A DNA stretch of 64,000 nucleotides from JABDFW01 sp035550215 (lineage in GTDB: Bacteria > Bacteroidota > Bacteroidia > Chitinophagales > Chitinophagaceae): assembly GCA_035550215.1 (NCBI GenBank), contig DASZPM010000004.1:124001-188000 (forward strand). Reading direction: 5' to 3'. Numbering within the stretch: the stretch's first letter is position 1; every line of letters starts with the position of its first letter. The position numbers and the translations under genes were made by a program. Below, in pieces: positions 7,363 through 16,648 of the stretch. The notes beneath the pieces were generated by a model. It was not told the DNA's origin. It did no database searches and saw nothing but the letters and a program-made list of their open reading frames with translations.

Positions 7363-8943
7363 ATGAGAAACCTTTTAATTACCTGTTTGCTGCTGGGGTT
7401 GGCTTTACCCGGCATATTTGCGCAAAACCGCCGCGGAGCCGGTCCAGACCAGGCGCCGAAGGATTCAATTGTAGAAGCTATTATAAACGAAGAAAACAGC
7501 AATTCTCAATTGCAGCTATTGGCGCACCAGCTTTTTGACAGTATCGGGCCAAGGCTGGTAGGCACACCTCAAATGGAAGAGGCGCGTGATTGGGCGCTGG
7601 CAAAATATAAAAGCTGGGGTATTAATGCCGAGGCGCAAAACTGGGGTGTTTGGAGAGGATGGGAGCGGGGTATATCGCATATTGACATGGTATCCCCCCG
7701 TGTAAGAACGCTTGAGGCAACCCAGCTTGCCTGGTGCCCTTCAATGGGAAACAAAACAGTTACAGCCGGCCTGGTGATACTGCCCGATTTGGCTGATTCT
7801 GCTGCCTACGCAGCATGGATGCTATCGGTAAAAGGAAAGTTTGTAATGGTATCAATGCTGCAGCCAACAGGCCGCCCTGACGATAACTGGCAACAGTTTG
7901 GTACAGAAGAATCCATTAAAAAGATGAAGGCTTTGCAAAAGGAAACAACAGACAACTGGAACAGCCGTATTAAAAAGTCGGGTTATAATACGCGCACACT
8001 GCCCGTGGCATTGGAAAAGGCTGGAGCGGCGGGAGTAGTGAGTTCTTATTGGTCTGCCGGTTTTGGCGTGGATAAGATTTTTGGCGCTTACACCAAAACA
8101 ATTCCTTCCATTGATGTGATGCAGGAAGACTACGGCATGCTGTACCGGCTGGCAGAATCGGGTGCAGACCCGAAAATAAGCGTGCACGTTGAGTCTAAGG
8201 AAAGAGGACCCGTGCCTACCTTTAACGTAGTTGCCGGTATTAGGGGAACCGAAAAGCCGGATGAATATGTTATGCTATCCGCGCATTTTGACTCATGGGA
8301 CGGCGGATCAGGCGCTACCGATAATGGCACCGGTACGCTGATGATGATGGAAGCAATGCGCGTTCTGCAAAAAATATATCCCCACCCTAAACGAACCATA
8401 CTTGTTGGCCATTGGGGAAGTGAAGAAGAAGGCCTTAACGGTTCACGCGCTTTTGTAGAGGATCACCCCGATACGGTAAGCCACCTGCAGGCGCTGTTTA
8501 ACCAGGATAATGGCACAGGCCGGGTGATTAATATGAGTGGCCAGGGCTACCTGCATGCGTATGAATATATCACCCGCTGGTTAAGCAAAGTGCCGTCAAA
8601 TATCCGCGATTCTGTCAAAACAACTTTCCCGGGCATGCCCGGCGGCGGTGGCTCTGACTTTGCTTCGTTTGATGCAGTAGGAGCGCCCGGTTTTTCGCTG
8701 GGCGCGCTTAACTGGTCTTATTTTAATTATACCTGGCATACCAACCGCGACACGTATGACAAAGTGGTATTTGACGACTTGAGTAATAACGTGATACTGG
8801 TAGCAATTTTAGCGTACATGGCGAGCGAAGACCCTAACAGGGCTTCAACAGAAAGAGCAGTGCTGCCCATTAACCCAAGAACAGGAGAGCGTACACAATG
8901 GCCGGCACAGGTAAAAGCCAACAGGAGGGGCGGCCTGGATTAG
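7363..8943 (+). CDS. Secreted M28-family metallopeptidase
   Basis: A 526-residue zinc peptidase with a signal peptide (1-20, ending GIFA-Q), so it acts in the periplasm or outside. A PA-like insert precedes the catalytic domain. The dizinc site is visible: SAHFDSW with His308 and Asp310, GATDNGTG with Asp320, and HWGSEEEGLNGSR with the catalytic and ligand Glu pair near 354-356. Later elements include NQDNGTG and a His in the TWHTNRDTYD motif. The family comprises aminopeptidases and carboxypeptidases; specificity is not readable. It converges with the AraC regulator. Confidence 0.9.
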   Translation: MRNLLITCLLLGLALPGIFAQNRRGAGPDQAPKDSIVEAIINEENSNSQLQLLAHQLFDSIGPRLVGTPQMEEARDWALAKYKSWGINAEAQNWGVWRGWERGISHIDMVSPRVRTLEATQLAWCPSMGNKTVTAGLVILPDLADSAAYAAWMLSVKGKFVMVSMLQPTGRPDDNWQQFGTEESIKKMKALQKETTDNWNSRIKKSGYNTRTLPVALEKAGAAGVVSSYWSAGFGVDKIFGAYTKTIPSIDVMQEDYGMLYRLAESGADPKISVHVESKERGPVPTFNVVAGIRGTEKPDEYVMLSAHFDSWDGGSGATDNGTGTLMMMEAMRVLQKIYPHPKRTILVGHWGSEEEGLNGSRAFVEDHPDTVSHLQALFNQDNGTGRVINMSGQGYLHAYEYITRWLSKVPSNIRDSVKTTFPGMPGGGGSDFASFDAVGAPGFSLGALNWSYFNYTWHTNRDTYDKVVFDDLSNNVILVAILAYMASEDPNRASTERAVLPINPRTGERTQWPAQVKANRRGGLD

Positions 8944-9000
8944 AACAGGTTGCAGTGGCAATAGTTTTAGCATGTAAAATGGGTGATTTTAAATCATCTT

Positions 9001-9900
9001 TTAAGAGCCAACCTTCCTGTATTGGTTTGGCGTAACGCCCGTTTTAAGCTTAAACAGGCGTGTAAAATGCGTTTGGTACTTAAAGCCAAGGTCGTTAGCA
9101 ACGTCATTGATGGTTTTATTATTGTCGAATATCCTTGCCTTCGCTTCATCAATAAGCTTGCTTTGTATATAATCTAACGCCGTGGTACCTGTTTCTTTCT
9201 TAATAAGATCACCAAAATAGTTGGCGGATAAATGTAACTGCCCTGCGCACCAGCTAACCGTAGGAAGCCCGGCATCCTGCGCCCTTCCTGACCTGAAGTA
9301 ATCATTCAGCAGGTTTTCAAAACGCACCAGTATATCTTTATTTGCATTGCTGCGCGTTATAAATTGCCTGTCGTAATAGCGGGTGCAATAATTAAGTAAC
9401 AGTTCGATGTTCGATACAATCAATGTTTTGGAGTGCCTGTCAATATTAAGCTTTATCTCTTCTGAAATTTTTTTGAAGCTGGCCAATATTTCGTTACGCT
9501 CCTTTTTCGACAAGTGCAGGGCCTCATTAGATTCATAAGAGAAAAAACTATAATCCCTTATTGCTTTACCTAAGTGGGTGCCCTTAATAAGGTCCGGGTG
9601 AAAAACCAATCCGAACCCTTTTGAGCTAATGAGTTCGTCCCCGCCATCTACCGTATACACCTGGCCGGGGCCTATAAATATCACTGTACCATCATCATAA
9701 TCGTAGGGCTGGCAGCCATAGGTTATTTCCCCGCATTTTGCAAGCTTAAAAAAAATGGCATATATGCCAAAATAGGCTTTTAACTTAAGCAGCTTTGGCG
9801 TTTCGTTAAATTTTACAATGCTCAACAATGGGTGTAATGTGTCTACAGCCTCATGTTCATTATACTGCTTCACTGTATCAAACCTTACCAGTTTTTCCAT
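9001..9900 (-). CDS. AraC-family transcriptional regulator
   Basis: A 299-residue one-component regulator. Residues 1-190 form a cupin-like sensing region of unknown ligand. The C-terminal third is an AraC/XylS double helix-turn-helix: the first helix pair is around YFGDLIKKETGTTALDYI and the second is INDVANDLGFKYQTHFTRLF, ending in the family signature KTGVTPNQYR. Its target is unknown. Divergent transcription from the putative outer-membrane protein at 10120 makes that gene a candidate target. Confidence 0.9.
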   Translation of the reverse strand: MEKLVRFDTVKQYNEHEAVDTLHPLLSIVKFNETPKLLKLKAYFGIYAIFFKLAKCGEITYGCQPYDYDDGTVIFIGPGQVYTVDGGDELISSKGFGLVFHPDLIKGTHLGKAIRDYSFFSYESNEALHLSKKERNEILASFKKISEEIKLNIDRHSKTLIVSNIELLLNYCTRYYDRQFITRSNANKDILVRFENLLNDYFRSGRAQDAGLPTVSWCAGQLHLSANYFGDLIKKETGTTALDYIQSKLIDEAKARIFDNNKTINDVANDLGFKYQTHFTRLFKLKTGVTPNQYRKVGS

Positions 9901-9915
9901 AACGGGTCATTTATA

Positions 9916-9923
9916 CAAATTTA
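9916..9923 (-). promoter_or_regulatory. Promoter -7 element of the AraC gene (TAAATTTG)
   Basis: A full TAnnTTTG match on the minus strand, 16 bases before the ATG. It predicts a leader of about a dozen bases. Confidence 0.6.
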
Positions 9924-10119
9924 CGTATCTCAATGCCGCTAAATATAGCTATGGGAGAAATCAGTAAAAGTGGTTAACTATTCCGTGTTCTGTATCAAAC
10001 GGCTACATTCCTTGTCAACACCTTTGTGTTGTAAAAAAAAAGGTTATCAAATAAGCTTAGCTTTTGATAGTAGCCGGCTTAACGGATATACCAATTACCC
10101 AATCATAAATTATCCTGGC

Positions 10120-10866
10120 ATGTACATTAAAGCCTTACCTTTTTTTATTTTACTTTTGACTATTTCCATCGGCTGTTTTTCGCAGGCGCCTGACAGCACA
10201 TCAAAAAGCAGCCAATTGTCAGGCAGCGCCAGTATAACCAACAACGGCATTTCTCTGGTGCCTTTATTTTCGCTGGAAAAGCCTGCCGCTGTGTTTGACA
10301 TGTCATTATCAAAAAGCAGGGTGAGCTTTGACCCAGAGCTTGCATTTTCAACCAGTGGCCGTCCATGGTATTTCCTGTTATGGCTGAGATATAAAATAGC
10401 CAACACCGGGAAATTTAGGCTAACAGCCGGCACACACCTGGGGCTTAACTTCAAAGAATCTGTTTTGAAGTCTGGCGGAGATTCCGTTACCGCGCATACA
10501 GTTGAACGTTATATCGTCGGCGAGCTGGTACCCAACTATTTCATCTCAAAAAATACCAGCGTAGGTGTTTATTATTTAATCTCTCACGGGCTTGATGCCG
10601 GCAGCGCCAAAGCGATTCAATTTTTTACCGTGAACGCCAATTTTACACATGTCACGCTGGGGGATGGCTATTATATGAAAGCAAACCCCCAGTTGTATTA
10701 TCTTAATATTGATGGTAATGATGGCTTTTATTGCAGCGGATCACTTGCGCTTGCAAAAGATCATTTTCCGCTGTCAATATCAACACTGGCAAATAAGACC
10801 ATTAAAACAAACATCAGCGCAGGTAAGAGCTTTACCTGGAATGTGTCGTTAACGTATGCTTTATAA
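10120..10866 (+). CDS. Putative outer-membrane beta-barrel protein
   Basis: A 248-residue protein starting MYIKALPFFILLL, a clear signal peptide cleaved near CFSQ (about 22). The frame is open 50 codons further upstream, but that part is not signal-like, so the internal ATG is chosen. The mature part is made of alternating polar and aromatic strands with repeated glycine turns (GTHLGLNF, SVGVYYLISHG, GDGYYMKANPQLYYL) and a terminal strand WNVSLTYAL, as in small outer-membrane barrels. I do not recognise a specific family. The neighbour regulator on the other strand may control it. Confidence 0.6.
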   Translation: MYIKALPFFILLLTISIGCFSQAPDSTSKSSQLSGSASITNNGISLVPLFSLEKPAAVFDMSLSKSRVSFDPELAFSTSGRPWYFLLWLRYKIANTGKFRLTAGTHLGLNFKESVLKSGGDSVTAHTVERYIVGELVPNYFISKNTSVGVYYLISHGLDAGSAKAIQFFTVNANFTHVTLGDGYYMKANPQLYYLNIDGNDGFYCSGSLALAKDHFPLSISTLANKTIKTNISAGKSFTWNVSLTYAL

Positions 10867-10898
10867 ACAGATCGCTATTTCCGTGTACTGTAGTCTTT

Positions 10899-13562
10899 TC
10901 ACAAATTAAACATCACCTTTAGTAAAACAATTCTTCCGGGTAAAGTGTACGCACTTGCGGTAAGCGTATTGGCAGAGAGATAAACAGCTTTATATGTTTT
11001 TACGTTGAGCAAATTAGAGGCATCTAATTGAACATCAGTATTCCATTTTTTAATCCTGTATTTTATATAAGCGTCGGCAAAAAAGTATTCCAGGTCAGGG
11101 TTGCCTGACTGCCTCGTAAAATAATATTCGCCTGACAGGCTGCATTGCAGCCTCTCCGCCGGGTTATAATAAATGGCGGCCTGTTGCTTTAGCAGGTTAA
11201 TGTGATTGGCTTGCTCCGTTGCCGGTGAACGGCTGTTGATAAGCGTTTCGGTTATATGATAGCTAAAATTTATTTGGCTGGTTAATTTGGTTTCTGCACT
11301 TAAGGTTGCTGTTTTTGCAATGGTGTTAAAAGGCAGCAATGCAGCATTTTGTATTTGTATTGAATGGTTTTGCTGCCACTTAAATACAGCGCCAAAAGTG
11401 GTATGCAGCTTAAACGAGTATTTGCTGGTACTGGCTGTAAAGGCCCATGAACCTATATTGTTGGGATAAGGCAGTGCGAGGCTGCGCTGGATATTATTGT
11501 TGATGGTGCTTGAAGTGATATTGTTTGCATGACTGTTATCGTATGATGCATATATGCCGAAGAAAAAAAGCTTAATTGCTTTATGATAATCAAACCCTGC
11601 AAAAGCTGACTGGTTTTGGCGTAAGGTTAAATAGGCGCTGTTAGCATAAAGGGAACGATAGTCTTTTAAAATGCTGCCCTGGTAAATATCTTCAATGCTG
11701 CCTGTTTCATCATTGTAGCTGTATCGTAAACTCACGTAGCTTTCCCTGCCGGTTTGGTATTTTAAGTTTAGCTGTGGGTTAAAATAAAGGCGGCTCAATG
11801 CTTTATTTAATAAATAGCCGGTGTCAGCATAATTTAATTGTTGCAGTATAAGTGGCAACGCTAGGTTAGCTTTTAACTTGTCGCCCGGTATATCATAATC
11901 AGCTTCAGCATACAGCTTTTTATTGTTCCAGCTAAGCTGGTTAACGGCGCTGTCAGATTGCAGCCTGGTGGTATTGTCTAATTGCATTATGCTGAGGTTT
12001 GATGCCAGCGTTTGCGATTGCACACTAAACCCTGTTTTAAAACTTTGTGTAAGTACCCTGCCAGGTATTTTATAAGAAACATAATTACCCGTAAACCACG
12101 CTGGTACCGTAACATACTGCATTAATTGCTGGTAAATGTTACCCTTGTTAAACAGCGCATTGTTGTAATTTGGCCCGATAGTAAGGTTTTGCGGTTGAGA
12201 TATGTGACTGATAAAGGAATATATCTCTATTACTTTCGATCTCATTGTCCATATCATGTTAAACCCGTTGGAGAAGCTTAGTGGCAGGTTTTTAAACACC
12301 TGGTTTACCAAAATGCCGTTGGTATTAAGGTTTGAATAATTGGATGACCGCGTATCATCCGCTATAAAAGCATCATCCAGGTAGTATTTATCTTTATTAA
12401 CGTTTAGCGTAAGCTGTGCATGCAATGTGGATGGGTTAAAACGGTTATGCTGTGTTTCTGTGTATTGCACAGTATCACCCGGCAAAAAAATGCTTGTGTG
12501 CTGGCTATAGTCCTGCTGTTGTTTATTTTGCAGGTAATAAGCATTTACCCGCAGTTGCAGGCTGCTTTTAAAATTTACCAGGTTGTTGGTATTTAGCAGG
12601 GCTGCGCTGCCTGAAAAGTACCGGGTACGTAACAGGTCAGGGTAATTTACTGTTCCCAGCGAAAGAATTGTTGCTGCCGGAATGTAACCCGTGCGCTGCT
12701 GGTAATTGCTGCTGTTGTGCGAAGCTTCGTCCCTCTGCAGGTCATCGCCGGTGTTATCCGCCTTTAAATAATTCAATGCTTTATATTTGTCGTTAAACAG
12801 CATGGCATTAAGGTTTGTGTAATAATTGCCCGGCAAACCGGCGCCAAGTGTCTCCTGGCCAAACAGCTGCAGTTGGGCGCTTTTTTTAAAGGTGAGGTTT
12901 ATGGCTACATCATTACTGGCTACTTTATTTTGCAGCACTTTTATCGGCTGATGGTTTTCAATTATCTGCACCTGGTCAACTACACCCTGCGGTATGGTAT
13001 TGGTAGCACTACTGTATTTATCATCCAAAAGGTTGTCCCCGCCTATATAAACGCCTGATACCGGTTTATTGTCGTAATATATGGTGCCATCTTCTGATAC
13101 TGTTATGCCCGGTAATCTTTTTAGCACATCAGCAATTACCCTGTCCTGCGGGTCGGTAAATTGAGATACTTTGTATTTAAGGGTATCTCCATTTGTACGC
13201 AATACCGGCCCGTTATTGTGGACTATTACAGATTGCAGTTCATTAACAGCAACGGGAAGTGTAAAATCAATTTCACCCGGCATGCCAGTTAGCGGCTTAC
13301 TTTGCGATTTGTAGCCTATACAGCGTGCTTCAATATAAAGACTGTCTTCCGGCAGGTTAGACGAAAACTTTAGCAGGTACTCGCCTTTGGCATTTGCTGT
13401 TGTATAGGCTATAATGGTATTGGCGGTTTTCTTTTTTATGTTTATGCCGGCGTAGGGCACAGCCTTGCCCGCGCTGTCGCTAACTGTGCCCTTTACTTCC
13501 TGCGCAAATGCCGTTAACGAAAATAATATACCCGCCAGCATCCCAAATAATTTAATAAGCAC
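10899..13562 (-). CDS. TonB-dependent receptor-like outer-membrane protein
   Basis: An 887-residue outer-membrane protein. A signal peptide (1-20) is followed by a carboxypeptidase-regulatory-like domain (about 22-105: EVKGTVSDSAGKAVPYAGI), then a plug domain (about 125-230) with VADVLKRLPGITVSEDG, VYIGGD and VDQVQIIENHQP, and a long beta-barrel of the outer_membrane_beta family. It lies 2 bases after the GLPGLI gene on the same strand, so the two are translationally coupled, a pairing common in Bacteroidota. The imported ligand is unknown; peptide-like or metal substrates are possible. Confidence 0.85.
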   Translation of the reverse strand: MLIKLFGMLAGILFSLTAFAQEVKGTVSDSAGKAVPYAGINIKKKTANTIIAYTTANAKGEYLLKFSSNLPEDSLYIEARCIGYKSQSKPLTGMPGEIDFTLPVAVNELQSVIVHNNGPVLRTNGDTLKYKVSQFTDPQDRVIADVLKRLPGITVSEDGTIYYDNKPVSGVYIGGDNLLDDKYSSATNTIPQGVVDQVQIIENHQPIKVLQNKVASNDVAINLTFKKSAQLQLFGQETLGAGLPGNYYTNLNAMLFNDKYKALNYLKADNTGDDLQRDEASHNSSNYQQRTGYIPAATILSLGTVNYPDLLRTRYFSGSAALLNTNNLVNFKSSLQLRVNAYYLQNKQQQDYSQHTSIFLPGDTVQYTETQHNRFNPSTLHAQLTLNVNKDKYYLDDAFIADDTRSSNYSNLNTNGILVNQVFKNLPLSFSNGFNMIWTMRSKVIEIYSFISHISQPQNLTIGPNYNNALFNKGNIYQQLMQYVTVPAWFTGNYVSYKIPGRVLTQSFKTGFSVQSQTLASNLSIMQLDNTTRLQSDSAVNQLSWNNKKLYAEADYDIPGDKLKANLALPLILQQLNYADTGYLLNKALSRLYFNPQLNLKYQTGRESYVSLRYSYNDETGSIEDIYQGSILKDYRSLYANSAYLTLRQNQSAFAGFDYHKAIKLFFFGIYASYDNSHANNITSSTINNNIQRSLALPYPNNIGSWAFTASTSKYSFKLHTTFGAVFKWQQNHSIQIQNAALLPFNTIAKTATLSAETKLTSQINFSYHITETLINSRSPATEQANHINLLKQQAAIYYNPAERLQCSLSGEYYFTRQSGNPDLEYFFADAYIKYRIKKWNTDVQLDASNLLNVKTYKAVYLSANTLTASAYTLPGRIVLLKVMFNL

Positions 13563-13564
13563 GG

Positions 13565-14434
13565 CTATTTCTTTTCGGGTAATTCAATAGGGTTGTTCTC
13601 AACCGGCGCAGGCGCCATCATCATGTCAATTTTTGGCCCGGGGGTTCCGGGTTCCTGTGGGCCTACCAATGCGGTTACCAGCGCTTTGGGGTCTTTTCTG
13701 CCAAGCTCAATTAGTCTTGCTAATTCTTTTTCGGTAGTAGGTGTTGCATTGGCCGGCATCTTAATTATCAGTTGGTTGCCTTCAGCTATAAGCGGGCCTC
13801 CTCCCATTGGTGGCCTCCCATTAGAGGACTCGTCGCCGGCAACAACAGGCCCCACAATTCTTTCAACGCCATCAAACGTAAAACATACTTCTTTTTTGGT
13901 GTCACAGGCATCAACAATTACGCCCGGCAAGCCATTTAATTTCCATGGGCCGGCAGGTACCGGTAAATCAGGGCAAAACCAGGCAATATAATCCCTGCCC
14001 TTAAAATGGCAGGTAGCTTTTTGGCAACGCAGGCCGCCAAAACTGGCCGTATCATCGCTAATATGCCAGCGTATCACGGGCAAAGGTTCACTTACCACAA
14101 AATTGGTGAATAATATAGGGTCTCTCCTTGATAGTTTTTTGTCGCGGATAAACTGGAAATAAATTAATGGACTGGGCCTGTCTGGTACAGCCGAAGAAAG
14201 TTGCTTTGTTTGTCTTGCAATGTCCTGTTGTGTTTGAGGGCCATAGGCACGGTAGGCGCTGGCAGTTTTGCCTACCAGTAAAACCATATTGCGCCGGTCG
14301 GGGTTATTTGGGTGGGTTGTATCACGTATGTGCGTGAATTTATAATGCACTGCAATGCGTGCTGTGTCTGGTTGCTGTGCAACTGCAGCAAGCGCCCAGC
14401 ATGATAACCCAATGGCTAAAAGAAACGATTTCAT
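13565..14434 (-). CDS. GLPGLI family secreted protein
   Basis: A 289-residue exported protein with a signal peptide MKSFLLAIG...AVAQ (1-20). The family-defining motif appears as GPWKLNGLPGVIVDA around 163-176. Four cysteines cluster near it (RCQKATC, FCPD, DACDTKKEVC), suggesting disulfides in the periplasm. Function of the family is unknown. An in-frame start 14 codons upstream is less likely because it precedes the signal peptide. It leads a two-gene operon with the receptor and is divergent from the LytS-type kinase. Confidence 0.85.
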   Translation of the reverse strand: MKSFLLAIGLSCWALAAVAQQPDTARIAVHYKFTHIRDTTHPNNPDRRNMVLLVGKTASAYRAYGPQTQQDIARQTKQLSSAVPDRPSPLIYFQFIRDKKLSRRDPILFTNFVVSEPLPVIRWHISDDTASFGGLRCQKATCHFKGRDYIAWFCPDLPVPAGPWKLNGLPGVIVDACDTKKEVCFTFDGVERIVGPVVAGDESSNGRPPMGGGPLIAEGNQLIIKMPANATPTTEKELARLIELGRKDPKALVTALVGPQEPGTPGPKIDMMMAPAPVENNPIELPEKK

Positions 14435-14630
14435 AACTATAATTTTCAGCAATGCTATACTATGGTTTGCGGGCAAAAAAGGCTTTGGGGCGAAACGGGG
14501 TTACTGCAATATGAAAGATGTTTTTTTGTTATTTGGCGGTTACAAAAGCTGCCGCATTTCAAAAAACGCCGGTTTGCATACCTGCATGGTTTGTTTGCCT
14601 CAATGTTTCGTAACGGGCCAATGCTTGTAT

Positions 14631-14638
14631 TATCTTCG
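14631..14638 (+). promoter_or_regulatory. Promoter -7 element (TATCTTCG), predicted leaderless start
   Basis: One mismatch to TAnnTTTG. Its last base is 6 bases before the kinase ATG at 14644. Confidence 0.5.
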
Positions 14639-14643
14639 TTACT

Positions 14644-15876
14644 ATGCAGCGTGGTAAATACAGGTATCTAATTGAGCTTGTTATTCATGCCTTATTTTGG
14701 GCAGGGGTGTATTATGTGTTGCACTCGCTTACAGCGTCATCTTTTAATATGGTTACTTATAATAGCGGTAAGATTACCGGCGGAGTAAGTGCAAACATGT
14801 TATTTCCTTATCCCGGGTGGGTATTAACAGTTTTGATGGTGATGTTCTACGGCAATATTTTCTGGCTGTTCAAAAAACTGGTACAGCATAAAAATAATCT
14901 TATCTGGGTACCGGCTATTGCATGCTGGTTCATACTGATGTTCGCTATAAATTTTACCGCAATCAGCAGAATGCTTAAGTCGGATGCGGGGCATCATATA
15001 GCAACAACTTCATCACACTACGCCATAAAGTTGTCGCCTTCAGCAGACACACTGGCCACCTCCATTTACGACAGCGCCCATCATGCAAGTATGTACCTGG
15101 CAACTCCATCAGCATCTGTACCGGCTCCGCCACCAGACATGTCTTTTTCAGCAGGTGATTGGCAGGGTATGCAATTAGTTATGACAATTATTTTTTTGGC
15201 AGTACTGGGTATAGCTATTGCGTATTTTTTTATTAAAGAGTGGATACGCAATGATTTGGCACGAAGCCAGGCTGAAGCACAGCAATTAAGCACAGAGGTG
15301 AGGTTTTTGCGTTCCCAGGTTAACCCGCATTTCCTTTTTAACACGCTTAACAACCTTTTTTCAATGGCTTTGAAAAAAGGAGATGATGAAGTAGCTGATA
15401 GTATATCAAAGCTATCGGGCATGATGCGGTATATGCTATATGAGAGCAATACAGAGAATGTGGTTGTGCAAAAAGAAATTGACTATTTGAAAGATTGTAT
15501 AGCGCTTAATAAACTGCGTTATGCTGATGGTGAAGTGTCAGTAAACTTTAATTACCCTCCACCAGCGTTAATTGCCGGTGTACAGGTGGCGCCTATGCTT
15601 TTTATCCCTTTTTTAGAGAATGCTTTTAAACATGGCGTGCTGATTGGGCGCAGCTCGGAAATTGTAATGACTATATCTGTCAATCAAAAAAAACTGACCT
15701 TTACTTGTGAAAATAGTGACTATAACGCCGTGAAAAAACCGACTGATGAGAAAAGTGGTATTGGCCTGGAGAATGTAAAACGCCGCCTGCAACTGGTATA
15801 TGCCGGCAGGCATGTTTTGAAAACCGGGCCTGAAAATGGAAAATATTGCGTGAACCTGCAAATTGATATTGCTTGA
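14644..15876 (+). CDS. LytS/YehU-type sensor histidine kinase
   Basis: A 410-residue membrane kinase. Hydrophobic segments lie at about 10-28, 58-76, 87-107 and 177-197, with a periplasmic stretch of about 70 residues between the last two. The cytoplasmic part has the His_kinase signature SQVNPHFLFNTLNNLF with the phospho-acceptor His229, then a degenerate ATPase domain (PFLENAFKHG, GIGLENVKRRL). It overlaps the response-regulator gene by 4 bases, so the two form one operon. It is divergent from the GLPGLI/receptor pair, which is a plausible target. Confidence 0.92.
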   Translation: MQRGKYRYLIELVIHALFWAGVYYVLHSLTASSFNMVTYNSGKITGGVSANMLFPYPGWVLTVLMVMFYGNIFWLFKKLVQHKNNLIWVPAIACWFILMFAINFTAISRMLKSDAGHHIATTSSHYAIKLSPSADTLATSIYDSAHHASMYLATPSASVPAPPPDMSFSAGDWQGMQLVMTIIFLAVLGIAIAYFFIKEWIRNDLARSQAEAQQLSTEVRFLRSQVNPHFLFNTLNNLFSMALKKGDDEVADSISKLSGMMRYMLYESNTENVVVQKEIDYLKDCIALNKLRYADGEVSVNFNYPPPALIAGVQVAPMLFIPFLENAFKHGVLIGRSSEIVMTISVNQKKLTFTCENSDYNAVKKPTDEKSGIGLENVKRRLQLVYAGRHVLKTGPENGKYCVNLQIDIA

Positions 15877-16568
15877 TAAACTGTATAGCTGTTGATGATG
15901 AACCCATGGCGCTTGATGTGATTGAGCGTTATTGCGGTAAAAGCGGACTTTTAGAATTGAAGGCTGTTTTTCGCGAGCCGGTAAAAGCCATTGAATACCT
16001 GGGCCGGGAAAAAATAGACCTGGTATTTCTTGATATAAACATGCCCGATATAAGCGGCATGCAACTGGTGCAAACGCTGTACCCAAAACCACTGGTTATT
16101 TTTACTACTGCATACAGCCATTATGCGGTTGAAAGCTACAACATAAATGCCCTGGATTACCTGTTAAAACCCATAACCTTTGAACGTTTTTTGGCTGCAG
16201 TAAATAAAGCAGTTGCAGCAATTACGGTGAAAGACACGCTGGTAATAAGTGACGGGGGGGCAACGATTTTTATAAAGAGCGGGCCGCAAACCTACCAGGT
16301 TAAAGTGAATGATATTCTCTACCTTGAAAAGAACGGCAATTATATAACTGTACATTTAAAGGACAGGAACATACTTGTGCGGGAGAACATGAGCGATATT
16401 TTTGACCTGGTGCCTGCTGCTGATTTTATACGGGTGCACAAGTCTTACGTGGTTGCCACAAAGCATATTACAATGATTGAAGTTCACCAGCTAACGGTTG
16501 GTAATGAAAAAATTCCCGTTGGCAGCACATTTCGCGATTCACTGCGCACCAGGCTTGACATTAGTTAA
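15873..16568 (+). CDS. LytTR-type response regulator
   Basis: A 231-residue regulator starting at TTG, with an overlap of 4 bases with the kinase gene. The receiver domain (1-120) shows VDDEP, the phospho-acceptor Asp54 in VFLDINMPD, and KPITFERF. The C-terminal LytTR DNA-binding domain (about 133-230) contains ILYLEKNGNYITVHL and FIRVHKSYVVA. It is the output partner of the preceding kinase. LytTR proteins bind paired direct repeats; I did not locate convincing sites. Confidence 0.93.
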   Translation: MINCIAVDDEPMALDVIERYCGKSGLLELKAVFREPVKAIEYLGREKIDLVFLDINMPDISGMQLVQTLYPKPLVIFTTAYSHYAVESYNINALDYLLKPITFERFLAAVNKAVAAITVKDTLVISDGGATIFIKSGPQTYQVKVNDILYLEKNGNYITVHLKDRNILVRENMSDIFDLVPAADFIRVHKSYVVATKHITMIEVHQLTVGNEKIPVGSTFRDSLRTRLDIS

Positions 16569-16648
16569 TAAGTATTGCAAAACACCCCGAAAGCGCTGAA
16601 ATGAGTTTCTTTTAAAGCCACAGTAATTAGACATTGTGAAAAACATGT

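Noticed and set aside
15613..16092. 159-codon frame antisense to the kinase/regulator junction
   Set aside because: It spans two confidently assigned genes on the other strand.
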